Source: a virus. From it: 40,916 bases of DNA. The translations under genes were made by a program, and so were the position numbers. Shown piece after piece: positions 1 to 8,075 of this stretch (its first letter is position 1; each line of letters starts with the position of its first letter). The stretch covers positions 1 through 40,916 of IMG/VR virus record IMGVR_UViG_3300043774_000034, one strand, 5' to 3'. The notes under the pieces were generated by a model, which was not told the DNA's origin, made no database searches, and worked only from the letters and a program-made list of their open reading frames with translations.

Positions 1-2
1 AG

Positions 3-1433
3 TTAATTTATATAGATGAAATGGGCAATGAGCAATCTATGCTTGTTGATGAAAACTATAAGTCAGGAACTATTCCTACAGAAGAGTCTTTAGAATGGGG
101 TTGGATTAATCAATGGTACCAAGGTGTTAAGATTGGTCCAGACATCTATCACATTAAACCTTACAAGTTATTAAACTATTGTCCTATTATTGGATTAGTT
201 CATGAGGTTAAGAATACAGAAGCTAGAAGCTTAGTAGATATGATGAAACCATTCCAAGTTCTTTATAACGTTTGTATGAATCAGTTATACAAGTTGTTAG
301 AAAAAGAAGTTGGTAAGGTGTATTTAACATCTATTAGACATATTCCTATTCCTAAAGATGGAGATGCTCAAGATGCTCTTGATGTATGGGAAATGGAAGC
401 ACGTAACCGTGGTGTAATGTTTATTGATGATTCTCCAGAAAATTTGAAGAGTCCATCATCATTTAACCAGTTCCGTGATATTGACCTTACACGTACGCAA
501 GAGATCCAATCTAGGTATACACTAGCTCAACAATTAAAGAATGAGTGTTGGGAATTAATAGGTATGTCTAGACAACGTATGGGATCTGTATCAGCTAGTG
601 AATCAGCTACAGGTACTAACACTGCTATTACACAATCTTATTCTCAAACTGAGCCTATATTTGTTGCTCATGAGTATGTATTAGGTCAGCTTTATCAAGC
701 AATCATTGACGCATCATTATACACAGAAGCTAAGAAGCCTGAATCAACTATTTCTTATATTACTAATGAAGGAGAATCTGCATTTGTACAAGTGAATGGT
801 AATGATCTTAAGTTCCGTGATCTTAAAGTGTATTTAACTAATAGACCAGAAGATCAGAAAATGTTTAATGAAATCAGAGGATTATCTCAAGCTGTTCTTC
901 AGAATGGTGGATCATTACATGATATCATTGAGCTTTACAGCACTAACTCTGTACGTCAGATGAAGAAGGTATTTAAGACACTTAAAGACCGTCAGCAACA
1001 ATTAGAAGATCAGAAGATGCAACAGCAACAACAACAAATGGAGCAGCAAAAACAAATTGCTGATCAACAAATTGCTGCTGCACAACAACAAGCTGCTGAG
1101 AAAATGGCTCATGATGATTATCAAAATGAGTTGGATAGAATCAATAAAAAAGAGATTGCAATCATTGCTGCTGAATCTAAAGGTGGATTACCAGATGCAG
1201 ATATGAATAACATTCCTGATGCATTAGAAATTGATAAGTTAATGAATGATCAATCTAAAGCTGCAAACGACTATCAAGCAAAGATGGCAGACATCCAGGC
1301 TAAGAACTCGTTGGCTGCACAAAAGATTGCATTAGAAAAAGAAAAATTAAAGGTTGAAAGAGAGAATCAAGTTAATGACTTAAAGATTGCTCAAACAAAT
1401 GCTAAGAACAGAGCTAGCAAGAAAACTAAATAA
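3..1433 (+). CDS. Portal protein (5' end outside the window)
   Basis: The reading frame is already open at the first bases, so the true start lies upstream and only the C-terminal 476 or so residues are present. The product fits a phage portal: the dodecameric ring at the capsid vertex through which DNA is packaged and ejected. The visible part has a mixed alpha/beta region, then a long Gln-rich coiled coil (roughly residues 320-365 counting from the ATG at 21) and a further charged helix to the end, like the helical barrel or crown of large portals. Position supports this: the capsid cluster (SPFH gene, scaffold, major capsid protein) follows at once. The gene ends in TAA two bases before the next ATG. 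Assignment comes from family resemblance to crAss-like portals and synteny, with no search behind it. Confidence 0.8.
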   Translation, partial: LIYIDEMGNEQSMLVDENYKSGTIPTEESLEWGWINQWYQGVKIGPDIYHIKPYKLLNYCPIIGLVHEVKNTEARSLVDMMKPFQVLYNVCMNQLYKLLEKEVGKVYLTSIRHIPIPKDGDAQDALDVWEMEARNRGVMFIDDSPENLKSPSSFNQFRDIDLTRTQEIQSRYTLAQQLKNECWELIGMSRQRMGSVSASESATGTNTAITQSYSQTEPIFVAHEYVLGQLYQAIIDASLYTEAKKPESTISYITNEGESAFVQVNGNDLKFRDLKVYLTNRPEDQKMFNEIRGLSQAVLQNGGSLHDIIELYSTNSVRQMKKVFKTLKDRQQQLEDQKMQQQQQQMEQQKQIADQQIAAAQQQAAEKMAHDDYQNELDRINKKEIAIIAAESKGGLPDADMNNIPDALEIDKLMNDQSKAANDYQAKMADIQAKNSLAAQKIALEKEKLKVERENQVNDLKIAQTNAKNRASKKTK

Positions 1434-1435
1434 TT

Positions 1436-1966
1436 ATGTTTGATAAACTCATTGAGATTATATCTAATTGGTGGTTACAACTAACCCCAATAATTATAAT
1501 AAGAGATTACGAGAAAGCTGTATTACTTAGGTTTGGAAAATTTAAAAAAGTTCTTGAACCTGGAATACATTTCAAAATCCCAATGTTTGATGAGGTGATT
1601 GACCAGCATGTTGTCACTACAACATTAAGTCTTGATGCACAATCTTTGTATACAGCAGATAAACAAAACATTGTTGTAAAAGGATTGGTTAAATATAAGA
1701 TAGCTGACGTTAAAATATTCTTATTAGAAGTTTGGGATGCCCAAGATGCTATATCAGATATGTCACAAGCCATCATTAAAAATGTCATTATGTCTATGAC
1801 ATTAGATGAATGTACAGATGCTGAACTTGATAACACTCTTACTAAGAAAGTTAGAGTGGAAGCTAAGAAGTGGGGGGTTGAAGTTCAACAAGTTACGCTT
1901 ACTGACCTAGCTCCAATAAGAAGTATTAGACTTATAAATGACAACTTTATTAATAAATTAGATTAG
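1436..1966 (+). CDS. SPFH/band-7 (stomatin/prohibitin-like) membrane protein
   Basis: This 176-aa protein starts with a short hydrophobic stretch (about residues 8-24). It then reads like the start of a stomatin/prohibitin (SPFH) domain: RDYEKAVLLRFGKF followed by EPGIHFKIP, then beta strands with TTTLSLDAQ and NIVVKGLVKYKI, and a helical tail with VRVEAKKWGVEV. Bacterial family members are usually 250-350 aa, so this one is short and lacks the long C-terminal coiled coil. SPFH proteins form ring-like scaffolds on membranes and often control proteases. The role in the phage is unknown. It sits between portal and scaffold, two bases after the portal stop, so it is probably co-transcribed with the portal. 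It is the only gene in the window that ends in TAG. Confidence 0.8.
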   Translation: MFDKLIEIISNWWLQLTPIIIIRDYEKAVLLRFGKFKKVLEPGIHFKIPMFDEVIDQHVVTTTLSLDAQSLYTADKQNIVVKGLVKYKIADVKIFLLEVWDAQDAISDMSQAIIKNVIMSMTLDECTDAELDNTLTKKVRVEAKKWGVEVQQVTLTDLAPIRSIRLINDNFINKLD

Positions 1967-2024
1967 AGTAAAAAATATTAATGCTATATTATCTTAAATA
2001 ATGATCTATATAGAGCTTCATCTC

Positions 2025-2055
2025 TTTGATATTAATTTACTATAGTATACTTTTA
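2025..2055 (+). promoter_or_regulatory. Bacteroidota-type promoter upstream of the scaffold gene
   Basis: TTTG at 2025-2028, a 19-bp gap, then TACTTTTA at 2048-2055, which matches the Bacteroidota sigma-A -7 element TAnnTTTG except for the last base. A perfect 10-bp palindrome, TCTATATAGA, lies just upstream at 2005-2014 and might be an operator. The spacer 1967-2086 holds no gene. The scaffold ATG is 32 bp downstream of the -7 element. Confidence 0.55.
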
Positions 2056-2086
2056 CATTACAAAACCAATTAAAACTCAACTACAT

Positions 2087-3373
2087 ATGGCTGAAAATCT
2101 AGATAATCCAGGTTTTGGGAACTTTAGTATCCAAGATACAATGGAAATGGGAATGGGCAACGCTGAATTGTTAAGCGATTTAATGGGCCCTGATAGTGCC
2201 ACATCTAATCCTGATGATATTCAGGATATCAATGACACTCCCCCTCCCCCTCCTGCTCCTGAGAAAAAAACTACTTCTGCAAATTCTGGTAAAAAACCTG
2301 TTGCAGATAATTCTAGTGATGACACTTCTGATAAAAAACCTGATGAAAAGAAATCTTTAACAGACTTCTTATTAGGTGGAGAAGATGAAGATGGTGATGA
2401 TGATTCAGAAGACACTGATAATCAACCAGTTACAAAAACTAGTAAACAAGATAGTAAAGAAGATGATGCTGATGAAGAGGGAGATGATGCTCCTGAATCA
2501 ACATTTTCATCTTTATCTAAAGACCTTTTCAAATTGGGTGTATTTACTCAAGAAGATGACGAAGAAGAAACAATTACAACTCCAGAACAATTCTTAGAAA
2601 AGTTTAATGCTGAGAAAAAGAAAGGAGCTATTGAAGTGGTTGATAACTTCTTAGGTCAATTTGGAGAAGATTATCGTAATGCATTTGATGCCATATTTGT
2701 AAAAGGAGTTGATCCTAAAGATTACTTTGGTGCATATAACCAAATTCAATCTTTTGCTGAAATGGATCTTGCACAAGAAGCAAATCAGGTTTCTATAATT
2801 AAACAAGCTTTAGCTGATCAAGGACTTGATCCTGAAGATGTTACATCTGAAGTTGAAAGACTTAAGAACTACGGAGATCTAGAAAGTGTTGCTACAAAGC
2901 ATCACAAGGTCTTAGTTAAGAAAGAAGCTGCAAAGCTTCAACAAATGGAACAAGAGAAAGAAATACAATTACAACAACAAGCTCAATATAAACATCAATA
3001 TGCTCAGAATGTAACAGCAGTGTTACAAGACAAGCTAAAAGCAAAAGAGTTTGATGGTATTCCTCTTAATCCAAAACTGGCTGGTGAACTACAAGATTTC
3101 TTAGTAACAGATAAGTATAAGACAAGTTCTGGTGAAACATTAACAGACTTTGATCGTACTATTCTAGAACTTAAACGTCCTGAGAATCATGAAAGAAAAG
3201 TAAAAGTTGCTCTTTTACTTAAGATCTTAGAAAAAGATCCTACACTTTCTACGATTCAAAAGAATGGTGTCACCAAAAAGTCAAATGAATTGTTTGGTGA
3301 GGTAGCCAGACAGGTTAGTAAAAGTGCTGTGAAATCTAAACAACCAGTTAAATCTACCTCATGGTTTCAATAA
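2087..3373 (+). CDS. Probable capsid scaffold protein
   Basis: This 428-aa protein has a very acidic, disordered N-terminal half with Pro runs and blocks of Asp/Glu (about residues 45-160). A helical, Gln/Glu/Lys-rich region predicted to be coiled coil follows (about residues 230-320). Acidic, low-complexity, helical proteins placed directly before the major capsid gene are typical of scaffolds, which fill the procapsid during assembly and then leave or are degraded. The C-terminus is basic (about residues 395-428, ending in SWFQ) and could bind capsid subunits, as in P22-type scaffolds; that is inferred. The start is the first ATG after a candidate promoter and an A-rich leader. No protease domain is visible in it. 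Confidence 0.65.
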   Translation: MAENLDNPGFGNFSIQDTMEMGMGNAELLSDLMGPDSATSNPDDIQDINDTPPPPPAPEKKTTSANSGKKPVADNSSDDTSDKKPDEKKSLTDFLLGGEDEDGDDDSEDTDNQPVTKTSKQDSKEDDADEEGDDAPESTFSSLSKDLFKLGVFTQEDDEEETITTPEQFLEKFNAEKKKGAIEVVDNFLGQFGEDYRNAFDAIFVKGVDPKDYFGAYNQIQSFAEMDLAQEANQVSIIKQALADQGLDPEDVTSEVERLKNYGDLESVATKHHKVLVKKEAAKLQQMEQEKEIQLQQQAQYKHQYAQNVTAVLQDKLKAKEFDGIPLNPKLAGELQDFLVTDKYKTSSGETLTDFDRTILELKRPENHERKVKVALLLKILEKDPTLSTIQKNGVTKKSNELFGEVARQVSKSAVKSKQPVKSTSWFQ

Positions 3374-3409
3374 ACAATTTCAATAAACATTAATTAAAAA
3401 AATAAAAAA

Positions 3410-4963
3410 ATGGCAATTCAAACAATTCCAGGTTTAACTGGTTTTACTTACGCAAGAGTAGCTTCTATGGACAAGCGTGCTGTAGGTAAATTAACAGATG
3501 CTAACCACTTGGAAAGCTTTCACTCTACAGAGCCAGCAGATTATGATAAGAAAATTATCAGTTTGTATACCCAGAGCTCTCTTTACAGTAATGACTTCTT
3601 GGACATGATTAACAAGAGCACTCCTTACTATATTGATAACAATAGTGATGCTTGGAAGTGGCAGGTACAAGTTCCATACAAATTCCCTAAAATCATTGAT
3701 GTACCTACAACAACTTTAGAGTTGAGTAAGCCAGGTATTGATGGTCAAGAGTTCCAATTAGTAATTGATACTAATGAGTTCTCTAAGAATGCGATTGTAT
3801 CTGTAGGTACTCGTCAGTATGGTCCTCGTTTCTATGTAATCAAAGATCCAGTAAACTGGAACATGGGTTACTTATACACTTTCACTTTAGTTACAGACAA
3901 TCCAACTGTAGATTTTGTTAGTCCTAACTTCTTAAGAGTTGGTATTGAATTGGAATTAGTTGATGCTGCAATTGGTGAATTTGACCAAGACTTATTAGGT
4001 CTTCCTCGTTTAGGTGAGCAAATCACAATGTTTGAATCTTTAGGTTCTGCATATGGTTATGAGCACAAAATCACTGAGTGGGCTGATGATAAGATGATGG
4101 TTGATGCTTCTGGTAAAGCTTTAGACATTTTAGTATATGCTCCTCAAAGACGTAACCAATTACCTTTAACTCGTAATGATGTTAAGTGGGAACCATTTAT
4201 TGAGTTCTGGATGCGTAAGTCTATGTTAGAATTGAAAGTTAAGCGTATGATCTGGGCTAAGCCTGGTACTGTGAAGACTAATGGTTCTAAGCAAGAATTA
4301 AAGCGTACATCTGCTGGTGTTTACCACAGAATGCGTAACAACGGTAACTTAGTACAATACAACCGTGGTGAGTTCACTGCAAACTTGATTCGTTCAGTGT
4401 TTGGTGACTTGTTCTACAGACGTGTTGATGTTAAGGATCGTAGAGTTAAAATGTACACTAACGAAGCTGGTTTTGACGTGTTCCAACAAGCTTTAAAGAA
4501 TGATGCATTGAATTCAGGTTTAACTTTCATGGCTGATTCTGGTAACAGATATTTACAAGGAGAAGGTCAACACATTACTTACAACTTTGCATTTGATGCA
4601 ATGGTTACACGTGAGACTGGTCGTGTTGAATTGATCCACTTGAAAGAATTAGATCTTCCTCAAACAAACTTAGAATTTGGTCAGAATAAGAAGTCAACTC
4701 CAGTATTTATGGTGTTTGATGTATCTCCAATGTCTGATGGTTCTATGATCAACAACATTCGTGAAGTACGTATGAAGGGTGCTCCTTCTATGACTTGGGG
4801 TTATATTGATGGTACTCGTCACCACTTAGGTTTTGCTAAGTCTCAAGGTATGAGTTCTGCAAATAAATTCCCAGGATACGAAATCTGGATGAAAGATCGT
4901 TGTGATGTATTCATTGAAGATTTATCTAGAACAGTATTGATTGAAGAAATTCCTCAATTCTAA
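3410..4963 (+). CDS. Major capsid protein (HK97-fold, crAss-like)
   Basis: A 517-aa protein placed between a scaffold-like gene and connector genes. Its composition is that of a well-folded protein without low-complexity stretches, and it resembles crAss-like major capsid proteins, for example in the C-terminal WGYIDGTRHHLG segment. It would form the hexamers and pentamers of the head. Codon use supports very high expression: I count about 20 Arg codons as CGT against 8 as AGA, whereas the large tail and cargo genes mostly use AGA. The leader is pure A/T (AAAAAAATAAAAAA before ATG). The gene is followed by a structured spacer that may stabilise its mRNA. Confidence is high for the role and moderate for the family, because no search was possible. 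Confidence 0.88.
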   Translation: MAIQTIPGLTGFTYARVASMDKRAVGKLTDANHLESFHSTEPADYDKKIISLYTQSSLYSNDFLDMINKSTPYYIDNNSDAWKWQVQVPYKFPKIIDVPTTTLELSKPGIDGQEFQLVIDTNEFSKNAIVSVGTRQYGPRFYVIKDPVNWNMGYLYTFTLVTDNPTVDFVSPNFLRVGIELELVDAAIGEFDQDLLGLPRLGEQITMFESLGSAYGYEHKITEWADDKMMVDASGKALDILVYAPQRRNQLPLTRNDVKWEPFIEFWMRKSMLELKVKRMIWAKPGTVKTNGSKQELKRTSAGVYHRMRNNGNLVQYNRGEFTANLIRSVFGDLFYRRVDVKDRRVKMYTNEAGFDVFQQALKNDALNSGLTFMADSGNRYLQGEGQHITYNFAFDAMVTRETGRVELIHLKELDLPQTNLEFGQNKKSTPVFMVFDVSPMSDGSMINNIREVRMKGAPSMTWGYIDGTRHHLGFAKSQGMSSANKFPGYEIWMKDRCDVFIEDLSRTVLIEEIPQF

Positions 4964-4971
4964 TAAAAGAG

Positions 4972-5103
4972 TTAAGGGTTAAAATCCTTAAAACTACACA
5001 GAGAAGATGTTCCCCCCTCCCTCAACGAGGGGGAATCTTCTCACACAGATGGATGGGTTTGGGCTCCATGCCCCACCGCATTCCCTTCAATGGGGACCAT
5101 CTG
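4972..5103 (+). ncRNA. Three consecutive stem-loops after the capsid gene, one tRNA-like
   Basis: This gene-free spacer holds three structures. (1) TTAAGG 4972-4977 pairs with CCTTAA 4986-4991. (2) GAGAAGAT 5001-5008 pairs with ATCTTCTC 5035-5042 and continues into a C-run/G-run stem with alternative inner pairings (CCCTC 5019-5023 with GAGGG 5027-5031). (3) CAGATGG 5046-5052 pairs with CCATCTG 5097-5103 and encloses two small arms: GGGC/GCCC 5061-5073, and TCCC/GGGA 5082-5096 with loop TTCAATG. None is followed by a U-tract, so they look more like an mRNA stability or processing element than a simple terminator. No protein is encoded here, and no good promoter was found before the next gene. 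Confidence 0.6.
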
Positions 5104-5131
5104 CAAATAAACCAATAAAAAACAACTACAT

Positions 5132-6100
5132 ATGGGTAAGATAGGAAAAATCTCTACGTTAAAAAAAGAGTATAACAATTCTCAGTTACAAACAATGCAG
5201 GCTGGTCTTGCACAAAAAGGTTTAACAAGAATTCCTGGTACAGGTGTTTTTAAGTATCCTTATAAAGAACTTGATGGACAGTACAGAACAGGTCTTGATC
5301 CAAATGCTGCTTACATCAGACGCATTAGTGATAATCTTGAAAGAGAGTTAGAAGTTGAAAGAGTTACAGCATTGAAAGCTAAACTTGAAGCTGCTATGGG
5401 TGATATTGACTTAGGTCCTCGTTCTAAATTTTGGAACTATGGATTGTCTACATCTACAGATGATGTGCTACATGTACAAGCTGTTAAGTTAATGGATGGT
5501 GATAACTTCTTTGATTTTAGTAATCCATCTCAAGAATTAGCGTTTGCATGGTTAAGAGTTCATCCAACAATTGCTTCTAGCTATCAAGCATGGGAGCGTG
5601 GTGAATATTCAGCAGATATACAATTTTATGTTGCTGATGATGAGATTGAAAACCAAGTAATTTTCAAGAAGAAACAATTGATCAACAAGGCTATTGTTAA
5701 GTTTGATGCAATGACTCCTGAAAAGAAACGTAAGGTAGCAAGATTATTAGGTTTACCAGTTAGTGAAGATTCTAAAGAAGAGTCTGTATATAACCAAGTA
5801 GACAACCTATTAAAACAAACTGAATTCAAAAATGGTAAACACGCTGGTTTAAATCCTGTAGAAGTGTTTAACAGATTTGCAGACATGAGTGAAAACTTAC
5901 TCCATATTAAAGATTTAGTAAAACAAGCAGTTGCACATTCTATTTATAGAATAAAAGCAAATGACAAAGTATATGAAGGTGAACATGCTATTGCAAAAGA
6001 TGAAGATGATTTAATCAGATTCTTAGCAGATGAAGATAATCAAGATGCATTGATCACTTTGGAACAAAAATTGAAACTTAAAAAACTAGCCTCTGTATGA
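5132..6100 (+). CDS. Conserved phage head protein of unknown function
   Basis: A 322-aa soluble, mostly helical, charged protein directly downstream of the capsid spacer. I recognise the general type from crAss-like phages, where a protein of this size often follows the capsid gene, but I know no function. The N-terminus is basic (GKIGKISTLKKEY). A helical segment rich in Glu/Lys lies around residues 75-105 and another acidic helical tail at 280-322. No catalytic motif is evident. The leader AACAACTACAT before ATG is nearly identical to that of the scaffold gene. Its TGA stop overlaps the next start (ATGA), so translation of the two is probably coupled. A role in head assembly or head completion is inferred from position. 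Confidence 0.6.
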   Translation: MGKIGKISTLKKEYNNSQLQTMQAGLAQKGLTRIPGTGVFKYPYKELDGQYRTGLDPNAAYIRRISDNLERELEVERVTALKAKLEAAMGDIDLGPRSKFWNYGLSTSTDDVLHVQAVKLMDGDNFFDFSNPSQELAFAWLRVHPTIASSYQAWERGEYSADIQFYVADDEIENQVIFKKKQLINKAIVKFDAMTPEKKRKVARLLGLPVSEDSKEESVYNQVDNLLKQTEFKNGKHAGLNPVEVFNRFADMSENLLHIKDLVKQAVAHSIYRIKANDKVYEGEHAIAKDEDDLIRFLADEDNQDALITLEQKLKLKKLASV

Positions 6101-6828
6101 TCCCTGTAGATAGTTTATTATATAAGATAGACCAGAAACTAAATAAACTATCAACTAACGAGCATCAACAAATTAACCTAGAAGACAAAATTTTAGCTTT
6201 AAATGAAGCTCAGATAAAGCTTATAAAGCAAAAGGTTGATGGGTTTAGTACAGTTTCAGGTATGGGCCTTGACTCTTTTAAAAAGCGTTACGAAGACCTA
6301 CAAAGATTGATAGTGAATTACGTTGATGGTGATCTATCTCTAGCTATAAAAGACGCAGAGTTAAATCAATGGTCTGCTAATTTAGATTTATTAGTTCCTA
6401 AATATATGTTCTATGTAGACTCATATGTTTTGGCTAATAAAGGAAGATGTACTGATAGAAAGATATGGATTAATAAGGATTTGGCAAAGCATGGTGATTT
6501 ATCTGTGCTTTTAAACAACACTCATTATAGACCTTCTTTTGAATATCAAGAGACTTTTAACTTACTATCTTCAGATGAGATTTCTATATTTACAGATGGT
6601 ACATTTACACCAAGTAAAATATACATCTCTTATATGAGATACCCAGTGTATATTGATTCAGTAGGGTATACTGACTTTGATGGACAACCATCAATCAACC
6701 AAGATTGCGAACTTGAATTATACTTAGAAGATGAATTAGTAGATTTAACAGTTCAAAATTTAGCAATGTACACAGAAAACATGTCTGCAGTTCAAACAGC
6801 TCAGATGAGGATTCAAACAAACGAGTAA
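6097..6828 (+). CDS. Probable ring/adaptor (head-tail connector) protein
   Basis: 243 aa, starting within the stop of the preceding gene (ATGA overlap at 6097-6100). The N-terminal third is a predicted helix pair; the C-terminal part contains strands IYISYMRYPVYID and then DCELELYLEDELVDLTVQN and a final helix. This strand-then-helix arrangement (a short sheet with Arg-Tyr-Pro, then a helix with ELVDL) resembles P22 gp4-like adaptor or tail-tubular proteins of podoviruses and crAss-like ring proteins. Such proteins stack under the portal and extend the DNA channel. The other candidate ring proteins lie far downstream (16054-18236), so this one is separated from its likely partners by the adsorption module. 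Confidence 0.6.
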   Translation: MIPVDSLLYKIDQKLNKLSTNEHQQINLEDKILALNEAQIKLIKQKVDGFSTVSGMGLDSFKKRYEDLQRLIVNYVDGDLSLAIKDAELNQWSANLDLLVPKYMFYVDSYVLANKGRCTDRKIWINKDLAKHGDLSVLLNNTHYRPSFEYQETFNLLSSDEISIFTDGTFTPSKIYISYMRYPVYIDSVGYTDFDGQPSINQDCELELYLEDELVDLTVQNLAMYTENMSAVQTAQMRIQTNE

Positions 6829-6854
6829 TTTTTCATAATTTAAAATAAAACAAA

Positions 6855-7994
6855 ATGGCGGATTTTTCATTAACCACCCTCTTTGTTGTACCAGTAGGAA
6901 ATACATTACCTAGCTCTGGATCAACACAGAATTTAACAGCTGGTCAGTTTGGTATTTATACCAATAACTATGCTGTTGCAACTGTAGGTAACATTGCAGC
7001 TGCTCCTTATTTCTATTTAGCTCAAGGTAGAGTAAACACGTATTTACAAGGTTCTAAGCGTTCTGACAAGATTTCTGCAAACAATGTATCTGAATGGTAC
7101 AAAGTTACAGGTAATCCAGTTGCTGCTAACCAAGTAACAGAAGTTGGTGATTTCACTGTAAAACCAGGTGAAATTGTAACTTTAACATTACGTGCATTCT
7201 CTAGCTACATTGACACATTGTATTTCAACGGTTTCACTCGTAGTGTAACTGTAAACGCTCCATGTTTAGAATGTGGTGGTGATCCTTGTACAGATGTTGA
7301 TGTACCTGCTTTAATTGATGAATTAATCATCAAGTTACGTCAAAAAGCTCCAGGTAACAACCCTGACAACATTAGCTTTGACACTTTCTATCAATTCCAA
7401 AGAGTTGGTAATGATGCAAGTGCTAAGTTAGTTATTAGCGGTAAGCCTTTGACTATCTATGGACAACCATGTGATGTGGCTGCATTCCCTTGGGAGTATG
7501 ACCGTATGTATTTCCGTACATTCATCTTCTCTGGTCCAGCTACAACTGCTGACTTCATTGTTGATGATCCTTGTAACCAAGTAGCTCAAGCTGTAATTAC
7601 TCAACGTAGTTCTTATGTTTCTGGTACTTCTGCAGAGATTCAACAATTAGAGAAAAACTTCTATAGCTACCAAGCTGGTTATTTGAAGCATTTGTACAGA
7701 ATGGTTGGTTACAACGAGAACTTTGAGTCTTGGGTAACTGATGGTACTACTTACGATACTTTGTATATCAAGTTTAATGAGTATGACAAATCTGCTTACA
7801 AGTGGGGTGATTATATCATTGAAGATTCTCAAGTAATCATTGCTGCTCCACAAGCGTTAACTCAAGACATCTTAGATGTATTAGAGGCTGCTTTGGGTGT
7901 TGTATCTGATGAAAGTGGTGATATCACTTCTACAACTAGTACTACAACTACTATTTGGCCTAGTACTTCAACAACAACTACTTTGATTCCTTAA
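6855..7994 (+). CDS. Abundant capsid-associated protein with a bare Thr-rich tail
   Basis: This 379-aa, mainly beta protein has no recognised catalytic motif. Three features suggest a structural protein made in large amounts, such as a capsid decoration protein: its position in the head cluster, an A-rich leader, and a codon bias like that of the capsid gene (I count 7 CGT against 3 AGA Arg codons). A CLECGGDPC motif lies near residues 138-146. The protein ends in two Thr-rich stretches, STTSTTTTIWP and STSTTTTLIP, with nothing after them. The same Thr-rich linkers join domains in other genes here, so this end looks like a linker without its partner. A strong hairpin terminator follows. Homology to a named crAss-like auxiliary protein is possible but not established. 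Confidence 0.6.
   Translation: MADFSLTTLFVVPVGNTLPSSGSTQNLTAGQFGIYTNNYAVATVGNIAAAPYFYLAQGRVNTYLQGSKRSDKISANNVSEWYKVTGNPVAANQVTEVGDFTVKPGEIVTLTLRAFSSYIDTLYFNGFTRSVTVNAPCLECGGDPCTDVDVPALIDELIIKLRQKAPGNNPDNISFDTFYQFQRVGNDASAKLVISGKPLTIYGQPCDVAAFPWEYDRMYFRTFIFSGPATTADFIVDDPCNQVAQAVITQRSSYVSGTSAEIQQLEKNFYSYQAGYLKHLYRMVGYNENFESWVTDGTTYDTLYIKFNEYDKSAYKWGDYIIEDSQVIIAAPQALTQDILDVLEAALGVVSDESGDITSTTSTTTTIWPSTSTTTTLIP
7926..7983 (+). repeat. ACT/ACA Thr-codon tract at the end of the 379-aa gene
   Basis: In-frame run of ACT/ACA/AGT/TCT codons encoding two Thr/Ser blocks separated by IWP. It is the first of eight comparable tracts in the window. Confidence 0.8.
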
Positions 7995-8020
7995 GAATAA
8001 AAGTAGAATCATATTAACCT

Positions 8021-8070
8021 ATGCCAGAGGGTGAGAGGATAATCTCAAGTCCTCTGGCATTTTTATTTTA
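8021..8070 (+). terminator. Rho-independent terminator
   Basis: A perfect 10-bp stem, ATGCCAGAGG 8021-8030 with CCTCTGGCAT 8051-8060, has an inner stem GAGA/TCTC (8033-8036, 8043-8046) and is followed by TTTTATTTTA. It closes the capsid unit. Only five bases separate it from the next ATG and no promoter is visible between them, so some read-through is likely. Confidence 0.88.
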
Positions 8071-8075
8071 AAGAC

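Noticed and set aside
1964-1985. Possible reassignment of TAG to an amino acid, as in some crAss-like phages
   Set aside because: TAG appears as a stop only after the SPFH gene and reading through it adds just a few residues before TAA. TGA is also used as a stop at 6100, 8636 and 8781. Nothing requires a changed code.
5046-5103. A true tRNA gene after the capsid gene
   Set aside because: Only 58 bases, one arm missing, no recognisable anticodon arm. Kept only as a tRNA-like structure.
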